Position numbers and translations under genes: made by a program | Source of the DNA: Rhizophagus sp. LPA8_4_AMF | Lineage: Eukaryota; Glomeromycota; Glomeromycetes; Glomerales; Glomeraceae | Length of the DNA: 24,627 nucleotides | Assembly (NCBI GenBank): GCA_021464525.1 | Contig: JADRCO010000922.1 | Location: forward strand, 1 to 24,627 | Reading direction: 5' to 3' | Notes under the pieces: model-generated | What the model saw: only the letters and a program-made list of their open reading frames with translations | Told to the model about the DNA's origin: nothing | Database searches by the model: none | Shown here: positions 1-12,728 of the stretch, in pieces | Numbering within the stretch: position 1 is the stretch's first letter | Layout: each line of letters begins with the position of its first letter

Positions 1-475
1 AAAAATTTTTTTTTTTTTTTAAAAAAAAAAAAACCTGTATAAATCCTGCATAGTTGTATAAAAATATTCGTACTTTATTAATATAAAGAATTTTTGCATA
101 AAAAATAACAAACAAATAATATTTCTACTAATAATAAATCTTTTAATTGAACTTAATTCTTTTTTATTTTATTTTATTTATTTTTAATTTTTTTTTTTTA
201 TTTTTTTAAGGTAGGAATTTATTTATTTTTTTTCGAAAAACTAGTTAAAAAAAACGATGAATTTCATTCAATCCGCTAATTAAATTTCATTCTCTATTAT
301 TCTCTATTTAGTTTGTCCAAGAAATTGAATTTTCCAGGACCATTATCTTTATTTTCTTATTTACAAAAAAAGGTCACTCAAACTGGGTTTGGTGCTGGTA
401 CTTTTTTTTTTTTTTTGATAAAACAATTGTTTTTGCAAGTCATTAAACATTTATATCACTCATAAATAATTAAAT
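1..475. other. AT-rich upstream region of the RA-PH gene
   Basis: I see no gene here. The region opens with an A5-T15-A13 tract that can fold on itself and continues as T- and A-rich DNA up to the ATG at 476. A patch of lower AT content around 300-405 may be promoter or 5' untranslated sequence of the downstream gene. No clear TATA box or transcription-factor site stands out. Confidence 0.5.
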
Positions 476-3400
476 ATGAATAAAGAATCATCTACAGTAA
501 GTATAAAGTTTATATAATCATGTTTTTTCATTTTTTTTGGATTTGCACTTATTTTTTTTTTATTTGAAAAAAAAAAAATTTACGCGATTATTCTAACAAC
601 TCCCATTCATCCGTAAAGCATTCAAAATCTCCACTTGTAGAATCATCATTTGTTTCAATAAAATCAGAATTAACGAAACTTGGATCCTCTTTAAAACTTG
701 GTCGATCATCTAAATCTCCTGCAAATGATTCTCGTCCTACCTCACCACCTCAATCATCATCAAATTCACGTCGAAATAATAAATCAAATCGAACTAATAA
801 TAAAAATGATCATAATCGACAATTCAAATTAAATAATGATATCGGTTCTTTACCAGCGGCTATATTATCTTCTAAAGCTAATAATATTAATAATACTTCA
901 CGTCATAAATCATCAACAAGAAATAAAATAGTTTCACCTGTACGTTCCCCTCCTACACTTTCCGCTATGGCTAGTAGTAATAGTGAAGATGATTATGATG
1001 ATGAAAACTCAACTTCTGATGATAGTAGTGAATCTGATAGTGATGATGATTTATCTAAGAGAATAAATAATAATAGTAATCCTAATAGTAGAATTATTTC
1101 ACCAAATAATAGTAATCCTAATAGTAGAATTATGTCACCAAACAAAGTACTTTCTCCTATACGTGGAGTTAATGGTGGAGGTCATTCACGTATTCCTTCA
1201 GTATCAACTTTAAGTTCTGGTAGCGGTGGTGATGATGATGGTTCAGATACGACTTCAAGTTCTTCCGGTAGTGAAAGTGATAGTGAAGATAGTTTAAGTG
1301 ATGATGAGAGTGATAATGATGATATAGATAGTAGTAGTGATACTGCTGATATTTATCTACCAACTCGACCACCTAACTTATTGAGGAATAAAAAGTCTAC
1401 AACTGATTTATCTCCTATTTCAACAAATGTTACTTCATCAAATAAGTCTAATGTAAAATCTAAATCTGTACAATCACCATCATCATCAGCCATACAATCT
1501 CCTATCCAACAACAATCACTTGGATTAGTAACTTCACCAACTAGCTTTACTGCTGCCGGTGTAAGTTTATCACGGGAATTATCTCAAAAGAAATTACATG
1601 AAATAAATAAAAATAAAGGAAATTATAATAATCCTTCATCTACTAAACAACATACTCAAGATAGTAATACTTTGTCATCACGAGATGATAGAGATAAAAA
1701 ATTGAGAACAAGAAATGAAAAACATAAAGAATATTTAGTCGATAAAATAAATCCATCAAGAGAGATTCAACAGGGACAATCCTCATCTAATACAAAATCT
1801 TTTCGAAGTGGAGAAAAAGAACGAGAAACATTTGTTGAAACAGTTCAAAAATCTAAGGAAAAATCCTCTGATGAGTATAGAGATAATCAAAAAAATAATA
1901 GACATAGGGCATATAAGGATAGAGATGATCATGACGTAAAAGAACGTACAAAGTTTGATAATGATAGAAAGCATCGTAATAATTATGATCCTGATCTCAA
2001 TAATGAACAATCACTGCATAATAAATCATCACGTAAGAATTATGACGATAAAAAGGATAGTTTAGTAAGAGCTAAATCTTTAACTAGCGGATATAGTAAC
2101 GATAATGAGTCGCAACAAAGACGATCACACAGAACGAAAGAAAAGAGTACCACTATGGTGAGAACTAGATCAAAATCTTTGGAAGGTCGGTCGACAGAAG
2201 TAAATAAAGATTCGTTAAGAGATAAGGAATATGAGAAATTGATGGAAAGATCACAGAATCAATCTATACGTAGTGGAAATGAAAATATAGACAAAACAAA
2301 TACGGATAAAAAACGCGTTGCAAAATCTAAATTTGAATTAGAAAATGACCCTAAACTATTAATAAATCAAATCAGTAATAAGGTATGTTGTTTCGTTAAT
2401 GAAGTAATTTTTGATAAAATTATAATTAATAGATATTTTAATCTTTTAGCAAAAGAATGATGAACCACATGTAGAAAAAGATGAACCAAAGAGTTCTTCA
2501 GGAAAGGTATATGATGGATAGATTTATTTAAGAATGCTCACTTTATGAATAACCGTGTTGCTGAAAATTTTTGTATTAAATTATTTTAGACAACAACGCA
2601 AATTTTCATTGAAGAAAGCAAACAATACAAGTCAATTACATTGACTCCTGAAATGACAGCTCTTGAGGTTATGAATATATTTAGAAGCGACAATACAATT
2701 TCTGATGCTGGTGCTTGGACAATATTTGAAGTGGTAGATGAATATAATTTGGGTAAGATTATCATCCATTAAATGCTTATCTTGGTGATATCTATATTTA
2801 TATATAGAATATATACATGTTTTCTTTTACAGAACGGCCATTAAGAGATTGGGAATCTGTGGCATGGGTTATTGGAACGTGGGAATTGGGTAAAAAGAAT
2901 TCTCTTATTTTGAGAAAATATGCACATAGAAATGCTTTAACACTTGCGGTAAGTTGCTAAATTTAAAAACAAATAATTTTGTCATTTAATTCCTCAGGTA
3001 TTAACTTCCTATTTTACAGGGATTTAATGAACGTACACCTCTGGTATCTGGAACATTATATATATTGGATGTTAAAAAAAACAAGTGGCAAAAACGATTT
3101 GTCCATATAAAAGATGGATCTCTATATCATAGCAAAGATTATAAGGTATTTTGTTTTTTATGTACAGCAAGTTTATAATTAATCCCTCGATTAATTTTTA
3201 TTTTTTTATATAGGGAACCAATGAAACCTTCCTTTGTTCTATGGTCAGTTTTGATGTGTATGTATGCATGAAAACTTTTAAAACATTTCCGACAAATTTT
3301 GTTTTTGCAATAAAATCGCAAGATAAAATTACAATGTTTGAAAATCCTGAGAATGATTATATGCACTATCTATGTGCGGATCATCTAGAAAAAATGAATG

Positions 3401-4354
3401 AATGGATCATTGCTGTCAGAATGGTTAAAGTAAGTTATAATTTCTTTGAAAATTTTTTATTAATTATTTAATAATGACGTAATTAAAAAATTCCATTTTT
3501 AGAACAAAATAATGCGTGAAATTAGTCCAGAATTATTTATTGATATTCCAGTTAAGAATGAGAAACCAAATTCACCAATTAATCTCTCTATTCCATTAAC
3601 AAACGCATTACCTGCAGCCGTATCAGAGACATCTTCATTAATGAAAGAAATTACATTTGAATTAGCATCATATAGTACAACTAAACAATCATCAACAGAC
3701 ACATCGCGTCGACATGTACGTAGTTCATCGACAGGTTCTTTACTTGATAATCCACCTGGAACAATTTCACTACCTGCTGAACATATTAAGAAAAAATCAT
3801 CATTTGAAGATTCTAAAAAGAAAGTGATTAGAAAGATGAATTCTTTTCATCATTCTAAAACAAATGCATCTTCTAATGATGGTGTATTTAAAGGTGGATC
3901 ATTATTGGATTATGATGAGAAGAATCCTCCAATTAAACCAGTAGAACCCGAGCAGGTTACATTCGTAAAAGGTTCATTATTATCAAATGGAACGATATTT
4001 GAACAAGCAAAAGAAAGAGAAAAGGTCAAAAGAGCAATGGGAGGAGTTGGAATTATAAGAGATTCAAATAATGGACCTTTATTAAGTTTAGAGGGTGATG
4101 TTAAATTTCACAAAGGTTCTTTATTAGATCGTAATGTAGAAGGAGGTGGAAGCAAAGCAGTGCAACGTAACAAAACATTAAGACAAAATCAACAAAATCA
4201 GTCATTAAGACAAAATAATTTTCAACCTTTATTAAGGTTTGGAAATGATCAAAAAGGATTCGGTGATGGAATTAAATCATCTCCTATTAAATCACCTCCT
4301 ATTAAATCCCCACCCATTAAACCACATGATGAGGAAAGAGATGGCTATTTTTAA
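476..4354 (+). CDS. RA domain plus PH domain protein (Ras-effector-like adaptor), 8 exons, 1104 aa
   Basis: Exons: 476-496, 619-2382, 2450-2506, 2590-2752, 2833-2948, 3020-3145, 3214-3429, 3503-4354. All junctions keep frame with GT donors and AG acceptors (first intron: GTAAGT, branch-like TCTAAC at 592-597). The total is 3315 nt including the stop. Residues 1-610 are low complexity, rich in Ser, Asp, Asn, Lys and Arg, with a 36-bp tandem repeat (1069-1104, 1105-1140). Residues about 615-707 read as a Ras-association domain (TTQIFIEESKQYKSITL, EVMNIF, ERPLRDWE). Residues about 715-821 are a PH domain, starting SGTLYILD and ending in the helix MNEWIIAVRMVK with the conserved Trp. The C-terminus repeats GSLL motifs and has three KSPPI-like proline repeats. 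RA-PH tandems are known from MRL and Grb7-type proteins, which link small GTPases and phosphoinositides to the cell cortex. A polarity or Ras-signalling adaptor is therefore likely, but the exact orthologue is not recognised. The start is the exon-1 ATG; an internal Met at 967 is the alternative. Confidence 0.85.
1069..1140 (+). repeat. 36-bp tandem duplication inside the RA-PH gene
   Basis: Two adjacent 36-bp copies with one visible mismatch (ATT to ATG) encode two 12-residue copies of NNSNPNSRI[I/M]SP. The repeat is in frame and lies in the disordered N-terminal region, so it probably arose by recent slippage or unequal exchange. Confidence 0.85.
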
Positions 4355-4843
4355 TTTATATAATTTTAGGCGTGGTTTGTTTTCTATATGTTTTTTGTGT
4401 GATGGAATAGTATTTAAATTTGTTTAACTTGTTTATATGAATAGATTTATATATATAACTCTTAACAGACTATTTATTATAAAAAATTATAATTTATGAT
4501 TAATTATTATTATTTAAGATTTGTACAAATTTTTTTTATTATTGATTAGTAAAAAAATGGACAACTTTTTATTTAATATCTATTATTATTATTAATAAAT
4601 ATCAATCACAGAATAAATCTTAATTTTTTTATTATAAATTTACAAAATACTTGTAATTGCTATTAAACTTTTTTTATGCTGGTAAATATTGAATTTTATA
4701 AGCATAATTTAATTAAACCATAAATTTTTAATCATATCTCTAAATCTCAAATGCCAACTGGCTTTAAAAAAAGTAGAAGCAAAAAAAAAAATTTTTTTTT
4801 TTTTACATAACATAAATGTTATTAGCTGCCATTTGTCTTAAAA
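4355..4843. other. Shared 3' intergenic region of two convergent genes
   Basis: This 489-bp AT-rich stretch lies between the stop of the RA-PH gene and the stop of the SOG2-like gene on the opposite strand. It must hold both transcript ends. AATAAA-like hexamers occur around 4592-4615. An A-run followed by a long T-run at about 4780-4802 could form a hairpin and resembles the tract at the very start of the window. I see no coding sequence. Confidence 0.6.
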
Positions 4844-7800
4844 TTATTGTTCAAATTTATTAACATTAGAATCCTTAATTTCATTTTCATTATAAGCTTT
4901 AGTAACTTCAATTTCTAAAGCTAAATCATTATTATCATCAATAATGATTTCTTTACCACCACCATTATCATCAGTAACAATCATAAAAGGTTTAATATCA
5001 TCGTCAATTTCATTAATACTATTATTTTTACTATGATTAGTGGTATGAGGAGGAGATTGATTTGGAGAACTAAATATAGGAGCATTAGATATAAATGGTG
5101 AAGATTGTGAAGGCGAGGAAATATTTGTTGGATTATTTTCTATTACTCTAAGAAAATTCGTTAAATCAATATTTGTTTTTGTTACATGACCTAAACCTGA
5201 CATCACTTTACTAGGTAAAGGAAATTCTAATGAAACTTCTTTAGCTAAACTTGACATTTTTACTGTTGTCTAGACAAAAAAAAAAGAAAGAAAAGAGATG
5301 AATAAATAAAAAAAAAAATAAATAAAATCAAAAAACTGATGAATTTCCTTACCTGTAAGAAGACAATTGAATCACCATGAACTTTGAGTTGTACACTTAA
5401 TTCTTCTTTTTTATTTGCATTTAATTTAGGAATTAATAAACTTTTCTTTAACTTTTTAGTAACATCCATAGTATTTTTCACTAAATTCTTTAATTCTCTA
5501 ATTTTACTTAAAGAAGGTAAAGATTCATCATCACCACAAATACCATTGTTTCCTCCTCCTAAGGAATCAGAATTTGTTGAATTCATAATTTTATCTAAAT
5601 TTTCAGATAAATTTTTTACAACATTTTCAACATTTTTGATAGAAACATCAACTTTTGAGATTAATTGATCAAATACATTTACAGAAAATCTTATATCAGG
5701 TAAAGGACTATTACTTAAAGTTCTCTCCATTCCGCTTCCACCATTAGATACTAAATCATTTGTACTATTCTCACTATTATTTGAAGAAGGATAAGGTGAA
5801 TAGGGAGATGAAGGTAAACCACCCGTACTTGGTGTATTTAAACTATATGGTGATATAGAACCATTTGAATTTAAACCAGCTGAATAAAGTGGAGTTGCTA
5901 ATCCACCTCCGTTACTACCTAAATTACTACTACTACTATTTGCGCTTGCAGAAATCATAACATTATTGCCACCAGTACTATTTGATCTTGACATTGCTCT
6001 ACTACGAAATGGTGTCGACATACCAGTATAAGGAGTATAATCATTTAATAAAGGATGTATGCTTTCCCATGCAAATTTAATGTCGGCTATACTACCATTT
6101 AACATTATTAATAATGTCCTGCTATACCTCATATTATCAGTTGATTGAGCTATTATTCCTTTCAATCTTTTATTTAATAAATCAATCAACTGTTTAAAAC
6201 ATAATATATTTTCTTGACAAGAACTTAATAATTTCCCGCATAATTCAGATTCAGGAGCAGATTGTAATGCCACCATATCAAATCTACTTAATGTATTGCT
6301 TAATTGTCCAATTGTCGTTGTAGCCTTATTTAATTCATTATAAAAGATTTTTTCATTTCCTGTAAAATTTGCAAATTGTCTTAGTGCTTTGTGTATTTGT
6401 GAAAATGCATAAAGTATGTTTCTTGATGCTTCTCTTAATGATACATCGCTCATCGGTAAATGTTCTGAAGGTGACATATTTTTTAATTTTAAAAAATAAT
6501 TTTCACTTTCCCTTTCTTCCAAAATATAGTAGTTTTGATTATGATGATAATGGTTATAATATCCTCCGTGATATAATGGATATTGTTGATATTGAGATAA
6601 ATTATTTCCATTATTACTATTTGTTGATGATGAACTTATTGAATCAGTCGAAAAACTTTTTGAATGTCTTGTTAAATTCTTTTGAACATTATTTAGTATA
6701 GTTGAATCAAAATCGTTCGAATAACTTCGGTCTCTTCTCATAGATGGTAAATCTATACTTAATTTTGGTGTAGGCCTTTTTCTTTCATGTGATTTCTTAT
6801 TTGATAAATTTTCATCCTCCGATATGGTTTTTAATGATGAATTTGGACTATCTAAGTTGCCTCCTGCATTCATTCTTGTGCTCATCAAATAACTCATACT
6901 TTCTGACGATACTGACTTTTTTAACATTTTATTATTATGTATAGCAGGATCTTCTTCTCCGCTAATTTATCATAAAGAATAATGTTTAAGATTAGGAAAT
7001 TAATTCATCGCATCAGTCGACTAAGTATATTTAACCAACATACCTTGAATGATCACTCTCCTCCATTTCAATTTCTCTGTTAACTATAATAAAGAAAAAA
7101 TTACTGTCAAAATAAATTAATAATGTAAATTAATAAAAAAAATTTTAAGATTAATTACATAAAAAATTATTTGAATGTTTTCTTAAATATTCTTTTAAAT
7201 TCTCCAACCAAGATAGCATAACTCCTTTTTCTTCTCCTTCTCCTGCCTTTGGCATACTACAAACAGACTTAGGTGGGAAACGAAGTTGATTACCATCCAA
7301 TTTTAAATATTGTAAATCTTTCATTTCTGCTATATATAATGGTATTTGTTCTATTTTATTTTTCGATATTTTTAATCCCTATCAAATAAATAAATTGGAA
7401 TTAATTACATTTAATATTCACACCTTCTTTCATTTTATGGCGAAGAAGTATTGAATAAGTACATAAAGAAGCATTAAATAGTTATTTTACCTTTAACGAG
7501 ATTAATGTACCAAAATCATCTGGCATCTTACGAATTTTATTTCTACTTATATCTAATATTTCTAAATTTTTCATTGAACATAACTATTATAGTTTTTTTT
7601 TTTTAAAAAAAAATAATAAATTAGGGATGAATTAAAAACAATAAATAAAAAATAAATAAATTGTCCCAACCGCTTCAGGAAATTCCTTGAATGCATTAGA
7701 AGATATGTTCAAGTAACTTAAATGTGTTAATTTACAAATTTCCATTGGAAGTGTAGTTAATTGATTTTGTTCAAGTCCAAATCTAAAAATCAATTATTTT

Positions 7801-8023
7801 TTTTTTAAAAAAAATTTTTTTCTTAAAATAAAAAAAAATGACAATAATTAAATAAAGATTTTTTAAATACAACTATTCACCTTTCAAGCTTATAATCTTT
7901 TGCAATGAAATTGATGCATTCCATTGGTAACTCTTTCATACCTTTAGAGCATAACCGAACGGTTTTTGGATCATCATTTAACATTTCCTTTGCTATATTA
8001 ATCAATTCTTCTTCAGTCGCCAT
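4844..8023 (-). CDS. SOG2: Sog2-like leucine-rich-repeat protein of the RAM/NDR kinase network, 7 exons, 880 aa
   Basis: Exons on the minus strand: 8023-7881, 7782-7671, 7583-7491, 7378-7159, 7083-7044, 6961-5353, 5269-4844. All phases agree, for 2643 nt including the stop. The ATG at 8023 has an in-frame TAA 12 nt upstream. Residues about 20-145 form leucine-rich repeats (LPMEI.KLTHLSYLNIS, SMKNLEILDISRNKI, LQYLKLDGNQL). After a linker comes a Sog2-type helical domain (LREASRNILYAFSQIHKAL and the following segment), broken by Ser/Asn-rich inserts, and a charged disordered tail. In yeast, Sog2 works with the kinases Cbk1 and Kic1, and with Tao3, Hym1 and Mob2, in polarity and cell separation; the same role is inferred here. 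The second intron has an unusual GTTGGG donor, but the joined repeat (FPEA-LCSMKNLEIL) supports it. An NDR-like HSKSFS site lies at 6649-6666. Confidence 0.88.
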
Positions 8024-9240
8024 AATTATTTTTTACTTCAATTTCAATAAAAGAGACAATATAAATATTAATCGTTATTTCGAGTATTTTAAGAGGAAAT
8101 ATTATTATAAAGAAAGGAATGACCGATATAAACAAACTAGAGCTAATCTTGTATCGAGAATAATAATAAATAATATAAATAAATGAATAACGAAAAGAAT
8201 AAAGATTGAAAAAAAAGGATTTCAAACAATTTTATTTTATTTTGTTTGTTATACAGTCAGTTAAAATGTTGTGTAACGTATAAACATGGCATCATCGATT
8301 ATTACCAAAAATTCCAAAATTCCACTATAAATTATATTAAGTTTACTTTAAATAAAGTTTGACACCGAATCACAGTGGTATCACGCCTTTCATTTTTTTT
8401 GGCTTGTTATTGAAAATTCAATTAAATTCTTGTTGAATGTCAGGCTTGCCAATTTTTTTTTAGTGTGACTAAAAAAAAGTAAAACCACTTATGTAAATAT
8501 GGAAATATGGATCATTGATATTTTGAATAAATATTTTTCATGCCATCATGATAATAATACTGGATTGTGTAGATTTATTGGTGTAAATTGGGATTACTAA
8601 ATGCGTTATAATCATACGTTGAATTATTACTTAATGCAAACGAGACTTCACCAACAACCACTTGGAAGATATTTTCGGTTTAGAAGGATGTATAGATCTA
8701 CAAAACTCGTATTATAATGTGATACTTGATGTAAATAAATCGTAGATTATTATGTCGCGTGGATTCCATGTGGCCTTCACATTGTTTACTAAAAGATGAT
8801 CTTCAATAAGTAAAAATTTTTTGGTTAAACGGGAAATTATTGGTATGAAATTAAACCAATAAACACATCGGTAAGATGAAAGATTATGAATAATCAAAAA
8901 AAAAATTATGCCCTAGTTCCCTAGAAGTATTAAATTAAATACATTACAAATTAATGGTATATATATATTTTTCTGTAAAAAAAACTTAATTGCAAATATT
9001 GTGTACATTACATTTCATAAGTTTTCGACAATAAATAAGTTGTACCCTGCTTAACTTGACTTTTAATTAAATAAAAGAACAGAACCAATCATAATTAAGA
9101 AATTTAAATTCAGTACTGTAGTATGTAATTTATAAAATTTTTAAATGTGAAAACTTAACGCATTTAATAAAAAAAAAAATATGCAAATGATTTTATTTGT
9201 GATGGGATTATATCGTAAAATCAAGAATCAACAAACAAAT
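8024..9240. other. Intergenic region upstream of the SOG2-like gene, no recognised gene
   Basis: The first 200 bases presumably hold the promoter of the minus-strand SOG2-like gene. The rest has only short open stretches in either direction, such as a 61-residue minus-strand frame at 8897-8712 that matches nothing I know. A patch around 8580-8880 has somewhat higher GC and could be decayed coding sequence. No repeat or RNA gene is apparent. Confidence 0.45.
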
Positions 9241-9244
9241 TAAA

Positions 9245-10195
9245 ATGAATGATGAAGTTAAAGAAATGGATTCCTGGGGATGTTTTATTGCGGTAAATAT
9301 CCTTAACTTGATATATATTTAGAAACCAAAAATCTAGCAATGTATTGTAATTACATTTTATATGTTCGTCCTAGTGCCATTGAGGCATTGACGAAGCAAC
9401 TGATCTTCCAATACCATCAGATCGATGAAACGAGGTTATATTAATTAATTACGTATTGTTACACAGTTATGAAATGATTTAATTTTTATCTTGCAAACAT
9501 AGTGATCTAATTAGGCCGGTACACGTGCAAAAATACCGGAAGTCGACGCGAAAAAAATCAATTTAGTAGATGGTTTTATACTCTACCCTGCTGGTTAAAA
9601 TTGCTCAAGATGAGCTTATTGGGTACAATTGGAGGTTAAAGAATCATTTTTAATTATAAATTGTTAATTATTAATCTCATTAAATAGGTGGAACGCATAA
9701 TTTTATTTCGGATAGTACTTATTCTTCTTCATAGTAGAAATTTACCTATGCTTGCGGTGGATCCAAAAAATTCGATGACATCAGATGATGCATCTCGTGC
9801 ATCACCTTGAACTATTGTATTCATGCCGGAATTTTATGTACAGCATTATTTTTGATTGCACCTCCCATACGTGTTTTAGCTAAAGAAGAGATACTAAAGC
9901 TGAAAGTATGGTAGAAGACTAAAAGAAATTAAAAAGAAAATAAAAGATATTGTAAAAAATAAAGATTTATAGCACAAAAAGGAAGGGAGAGTAGATTAGA
10001 TGGAGAAGAAAAGTTGCAGGAGTCGGCTGAATAAAGCTAAAGCGGAGGAAACTGAAAAGGCACAAGCAGTCAGGCACGAGAAGGAGAATGTTTAATCCAG
10101 ATCAATGTAAGAAAGAATTTTAATATATCACAAATAAAGGTAAAAGACGTGCTAATAGCCGTCAACGTAATAAAAATCGTAATAAATCAGACTGA
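9245..10195 (+). pseudogene. Decayed coding remnant, family not recognised
   Basis: Several islands of coding-like composition lie in series on the plus strand. An ATG at 9245 opens 16 codons (MNDEVKEMDSWGCFIA) ending at a GTAAAT donor. A higher-GC stretch from 9376 reads AIEALTKQLIFQYHQIDET. Near 9510 one frame reads DLIRPVHVQKYRKS. From about 9690 a frame reads NLPMLAVDPKNSM and on to a stop, and another then reads IHAGILCTALFLIAPPIRVL. From 10000 a highly charged stretch (LNKAKAEETEKAQAVRHEKE) ends in TAA, and near 10150 there is KRRANSRQRNKNRNKSD. Frames do not join through sensible splice sites: reading exon 1 into the island after the CTAG at 9374 gives a stop at once. I therefore call it one or more broken genes. 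It could also be unrelated chance frames. Confidence 0.35.
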
Positions 10196-12728
10196 TGACA
10201 AGGACAATTTTTCCTTTACATTTACTATGGACACTTTTAACAATGGATTTCGTGATAGATCACAAGCTTCTAATGATTCATAATTATCAACAACAACCTT
10301 CTAATAATCTTTCAATGGCAAATATCTTATTTTTTACTCTTTCTCCGTCATCCTCAACATCACCAAATCCCATATCATTACCCAATCCTCCATTTCATCC
10401 TTTCTTCGGAATAAAACAAAACATCGTATAGTACATAAATATTGCTTCGTTATAGCCAATTTCTTTAGTGGAATTAAAAAAATATTTAATTTTTAGTGGT
10501 TACAAATCTCTATGTTATTGAATAACCATCTTTGCATTGCCAACTTTCCCTTTCTGTGGACGCAATTCTTCTCTCTTTCTCGTATAGTATCTTCAAGTAA
10601 ACAAAAATAGAATGAAATATGGATAACGTTTTTAATTACGTGTGTTGTTACGCACCAATCTTATTACGCATCTACCCATACCAACATCATGATTTGTAGT
10701 AAAGCAAGAGTAAACAACATTTATATTGCGAGTAATACGAGTTATGGGTTTGCACTCACAGAGAAGCTGATTGGCAACAATTCTTTCCGTTTTGTAGAAA
10801 ACGTAATAAAACATAATTTTCGGTTTATCCTAGTTCTGCATAATATTCCTAAACATTCCAAACAAACAAAGATATTTTTTGTTAGTTTCGATGATGACGT
10901 ACACGTTTTGTGAACCATTGTATATATAATTAACGGTGGTAATCTTTTATTCGAACCTTTTGATAAATTAGCAGATGTAAGACTCGTCTAGCTTTCCTGG
11001 AGAGGTTTTGCTTCCTTAGGAATCCAGTTACGGAGAAGTGAAATTCCGAAGAAATGACAATATAAAACGGTAAAACCGTAAATGTAACTTGTGACTTGAT
11101 CACCACAATGCAATTCTGAATAATTCGGCGGGTATAGTAGTTCCTTTAGACTGGAACGAAACACGAAGATTTCTTCTACATTCAGAAACACGTACCCCCT
11201 CTTTCTACTGCTAGCGGATTGCCCTATGAAGTACGTGTTCAAGATTCTCCCATTGCACTTTCGGTATAAGATTTTCTAACAACCAGGAATCCAAATTATA
11301 AAAAATCGCAAATTTTAATATACTAAATGAAAATTTCTGTCTTTTTTAAATACTTTAAATACTTTTCTCAGAAATTACATGCCCGCAGATTTGTGATCTA
11401 CAAAAAAACGGGACTACGGGAATCGTGTTCGATCACGGGATTTTTCATATTAACTATGTGACAAATAGCGTGATAAATAAATTTTCAGACACCGAAAAAA
11501 TTCCCCAGGATAAATACAGTAATAAAAATTGAAAACTGGAATGTGATCGAACAGGCTCCAGAGACGACGCGATTGGCTATACTTTTTTCGGTGAACAATC
11601 GACTTTTTTCATAAACGACATCAAATCAGTTTCTGATTTTAGCAAAATGATTGGCATTTAGGATCTATATGTATAAAATTGATTTTTCAGAATCCACAAT
11701 GAATCACGAGGGCAGGCATATCATCGTTACTTTTAGAATGTGAGAAGCCATGGTTGGGTCTTGAAATGTTCGAGGAAGAGTTAAGGGAGCTAAATACACG
11801 AAAATATCAGTAAACAACTTTTATGTATAAGAAATAATTAATTGCTAATTTTACGTACTTAATTTGCACTCTTTTGCAAGTAACTTGACTTTGCGTTGTC
11901 GCACTACGGTTGTTAAAACTGTTAAAAAAATTTTACCCTGAAGGAAAAGAAAAAATAATACCTTGATCACGAAGAAGATTGATGAAACAAAGAAAAAATG
12001 TTTTGAATTCGAGAATGTGTCACTATCGAAATTGATTTTTATGATTTCAATAATTTTTTTTAACGATTAAATGTTTAATAAATAAGTTCAACAAGACATT
12101 TATAATTAAAAAGAACGAATCATATTTTTCGTGTGTTATATAAAACAATACTAATAGTAATTCATGGATTTTGATACTCTCACGAGATTCTGCTTTAATT
12201 GATACGAAACAATTAAAGTTTCATTTCAAATTGATCTCGTTTACATTTAAATAAGTTATATTGGATAATACAAAAAAGTTGCCCAACTACGAGATGCCTT
12301 ATTCCTTATTTCATGTGTTCCATAAATATTTCAAACTGCCAGGAATTTCACGCCTCTACGATACGCTCCCGTACCGCAAATTTTAATATTTTATTAATTA
12401 TTCACTAGAAATTTGGTAACACTACATAATTATGATTAAGTAAACTTTTTACAAATTGAAACAATTAAAATTTTTTTATCACCATACCGTCACCATACTA
12501 TAAAATATAGTAGTATTTGAACTATTTGATAATATTTTTTGTGAAAGGGTAGTTATTCAACGTGTTATTTATATACATAAGCAATATTTTATCCCACCCT
12601 TTTTTACTGGAAAAATAAAGATCGGCATTATCCTAATAGGCTGCTTAATAATTTATTTTATTTCGTTATTTTATTTTATCACACAAAATTCATCTTGCCC
12701 TGAAACCATTCTGTTACAAATGTTGTTG
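10196..12728. other. Intergenic stretch with possible gene fragments, nothing identifiable
   Basis: I see no intact gene. The segment 10985-11260 has clearly higher GC than its surroundings and an 84-residue open frame on the minus strand (11242-10988, starting MNTYFIGQSASSRKRG) with no recognisable domain. Another patch at 11380-11600 contains clustered GGGACTACGGG and GATCACGGG motifs. Short plus-strand frames at 10195-10431 and 10689-10913 lack domain features. Both islands may be remnants of older genes or insertions. The remainder is AT-rich filler. Confidence 0.4.

Noticed and set aside
7905-8186. A 93-residue plus-strand open frame
   Set aside because: It is antisense to the first exon and promoter of the SOG2-like gene and has no features of its own.
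10195-10431. A 78-residue plus-strand open frame as a gene
   Set aside because: Composition is like the surrounding intergenic DNA and no domain is visible.
10988-11242. An 84-residue minus-strand protein
   Set aside because: No domain, no recognisable homologue, no supporting splice structure, and it lies in a region with other broken frames.
8024-12728. A bacterial or organellar insertion
   Set aside because: No intact intronless gene, operon layout or organellar gene is visible; the patches of higher GC are short and broken.
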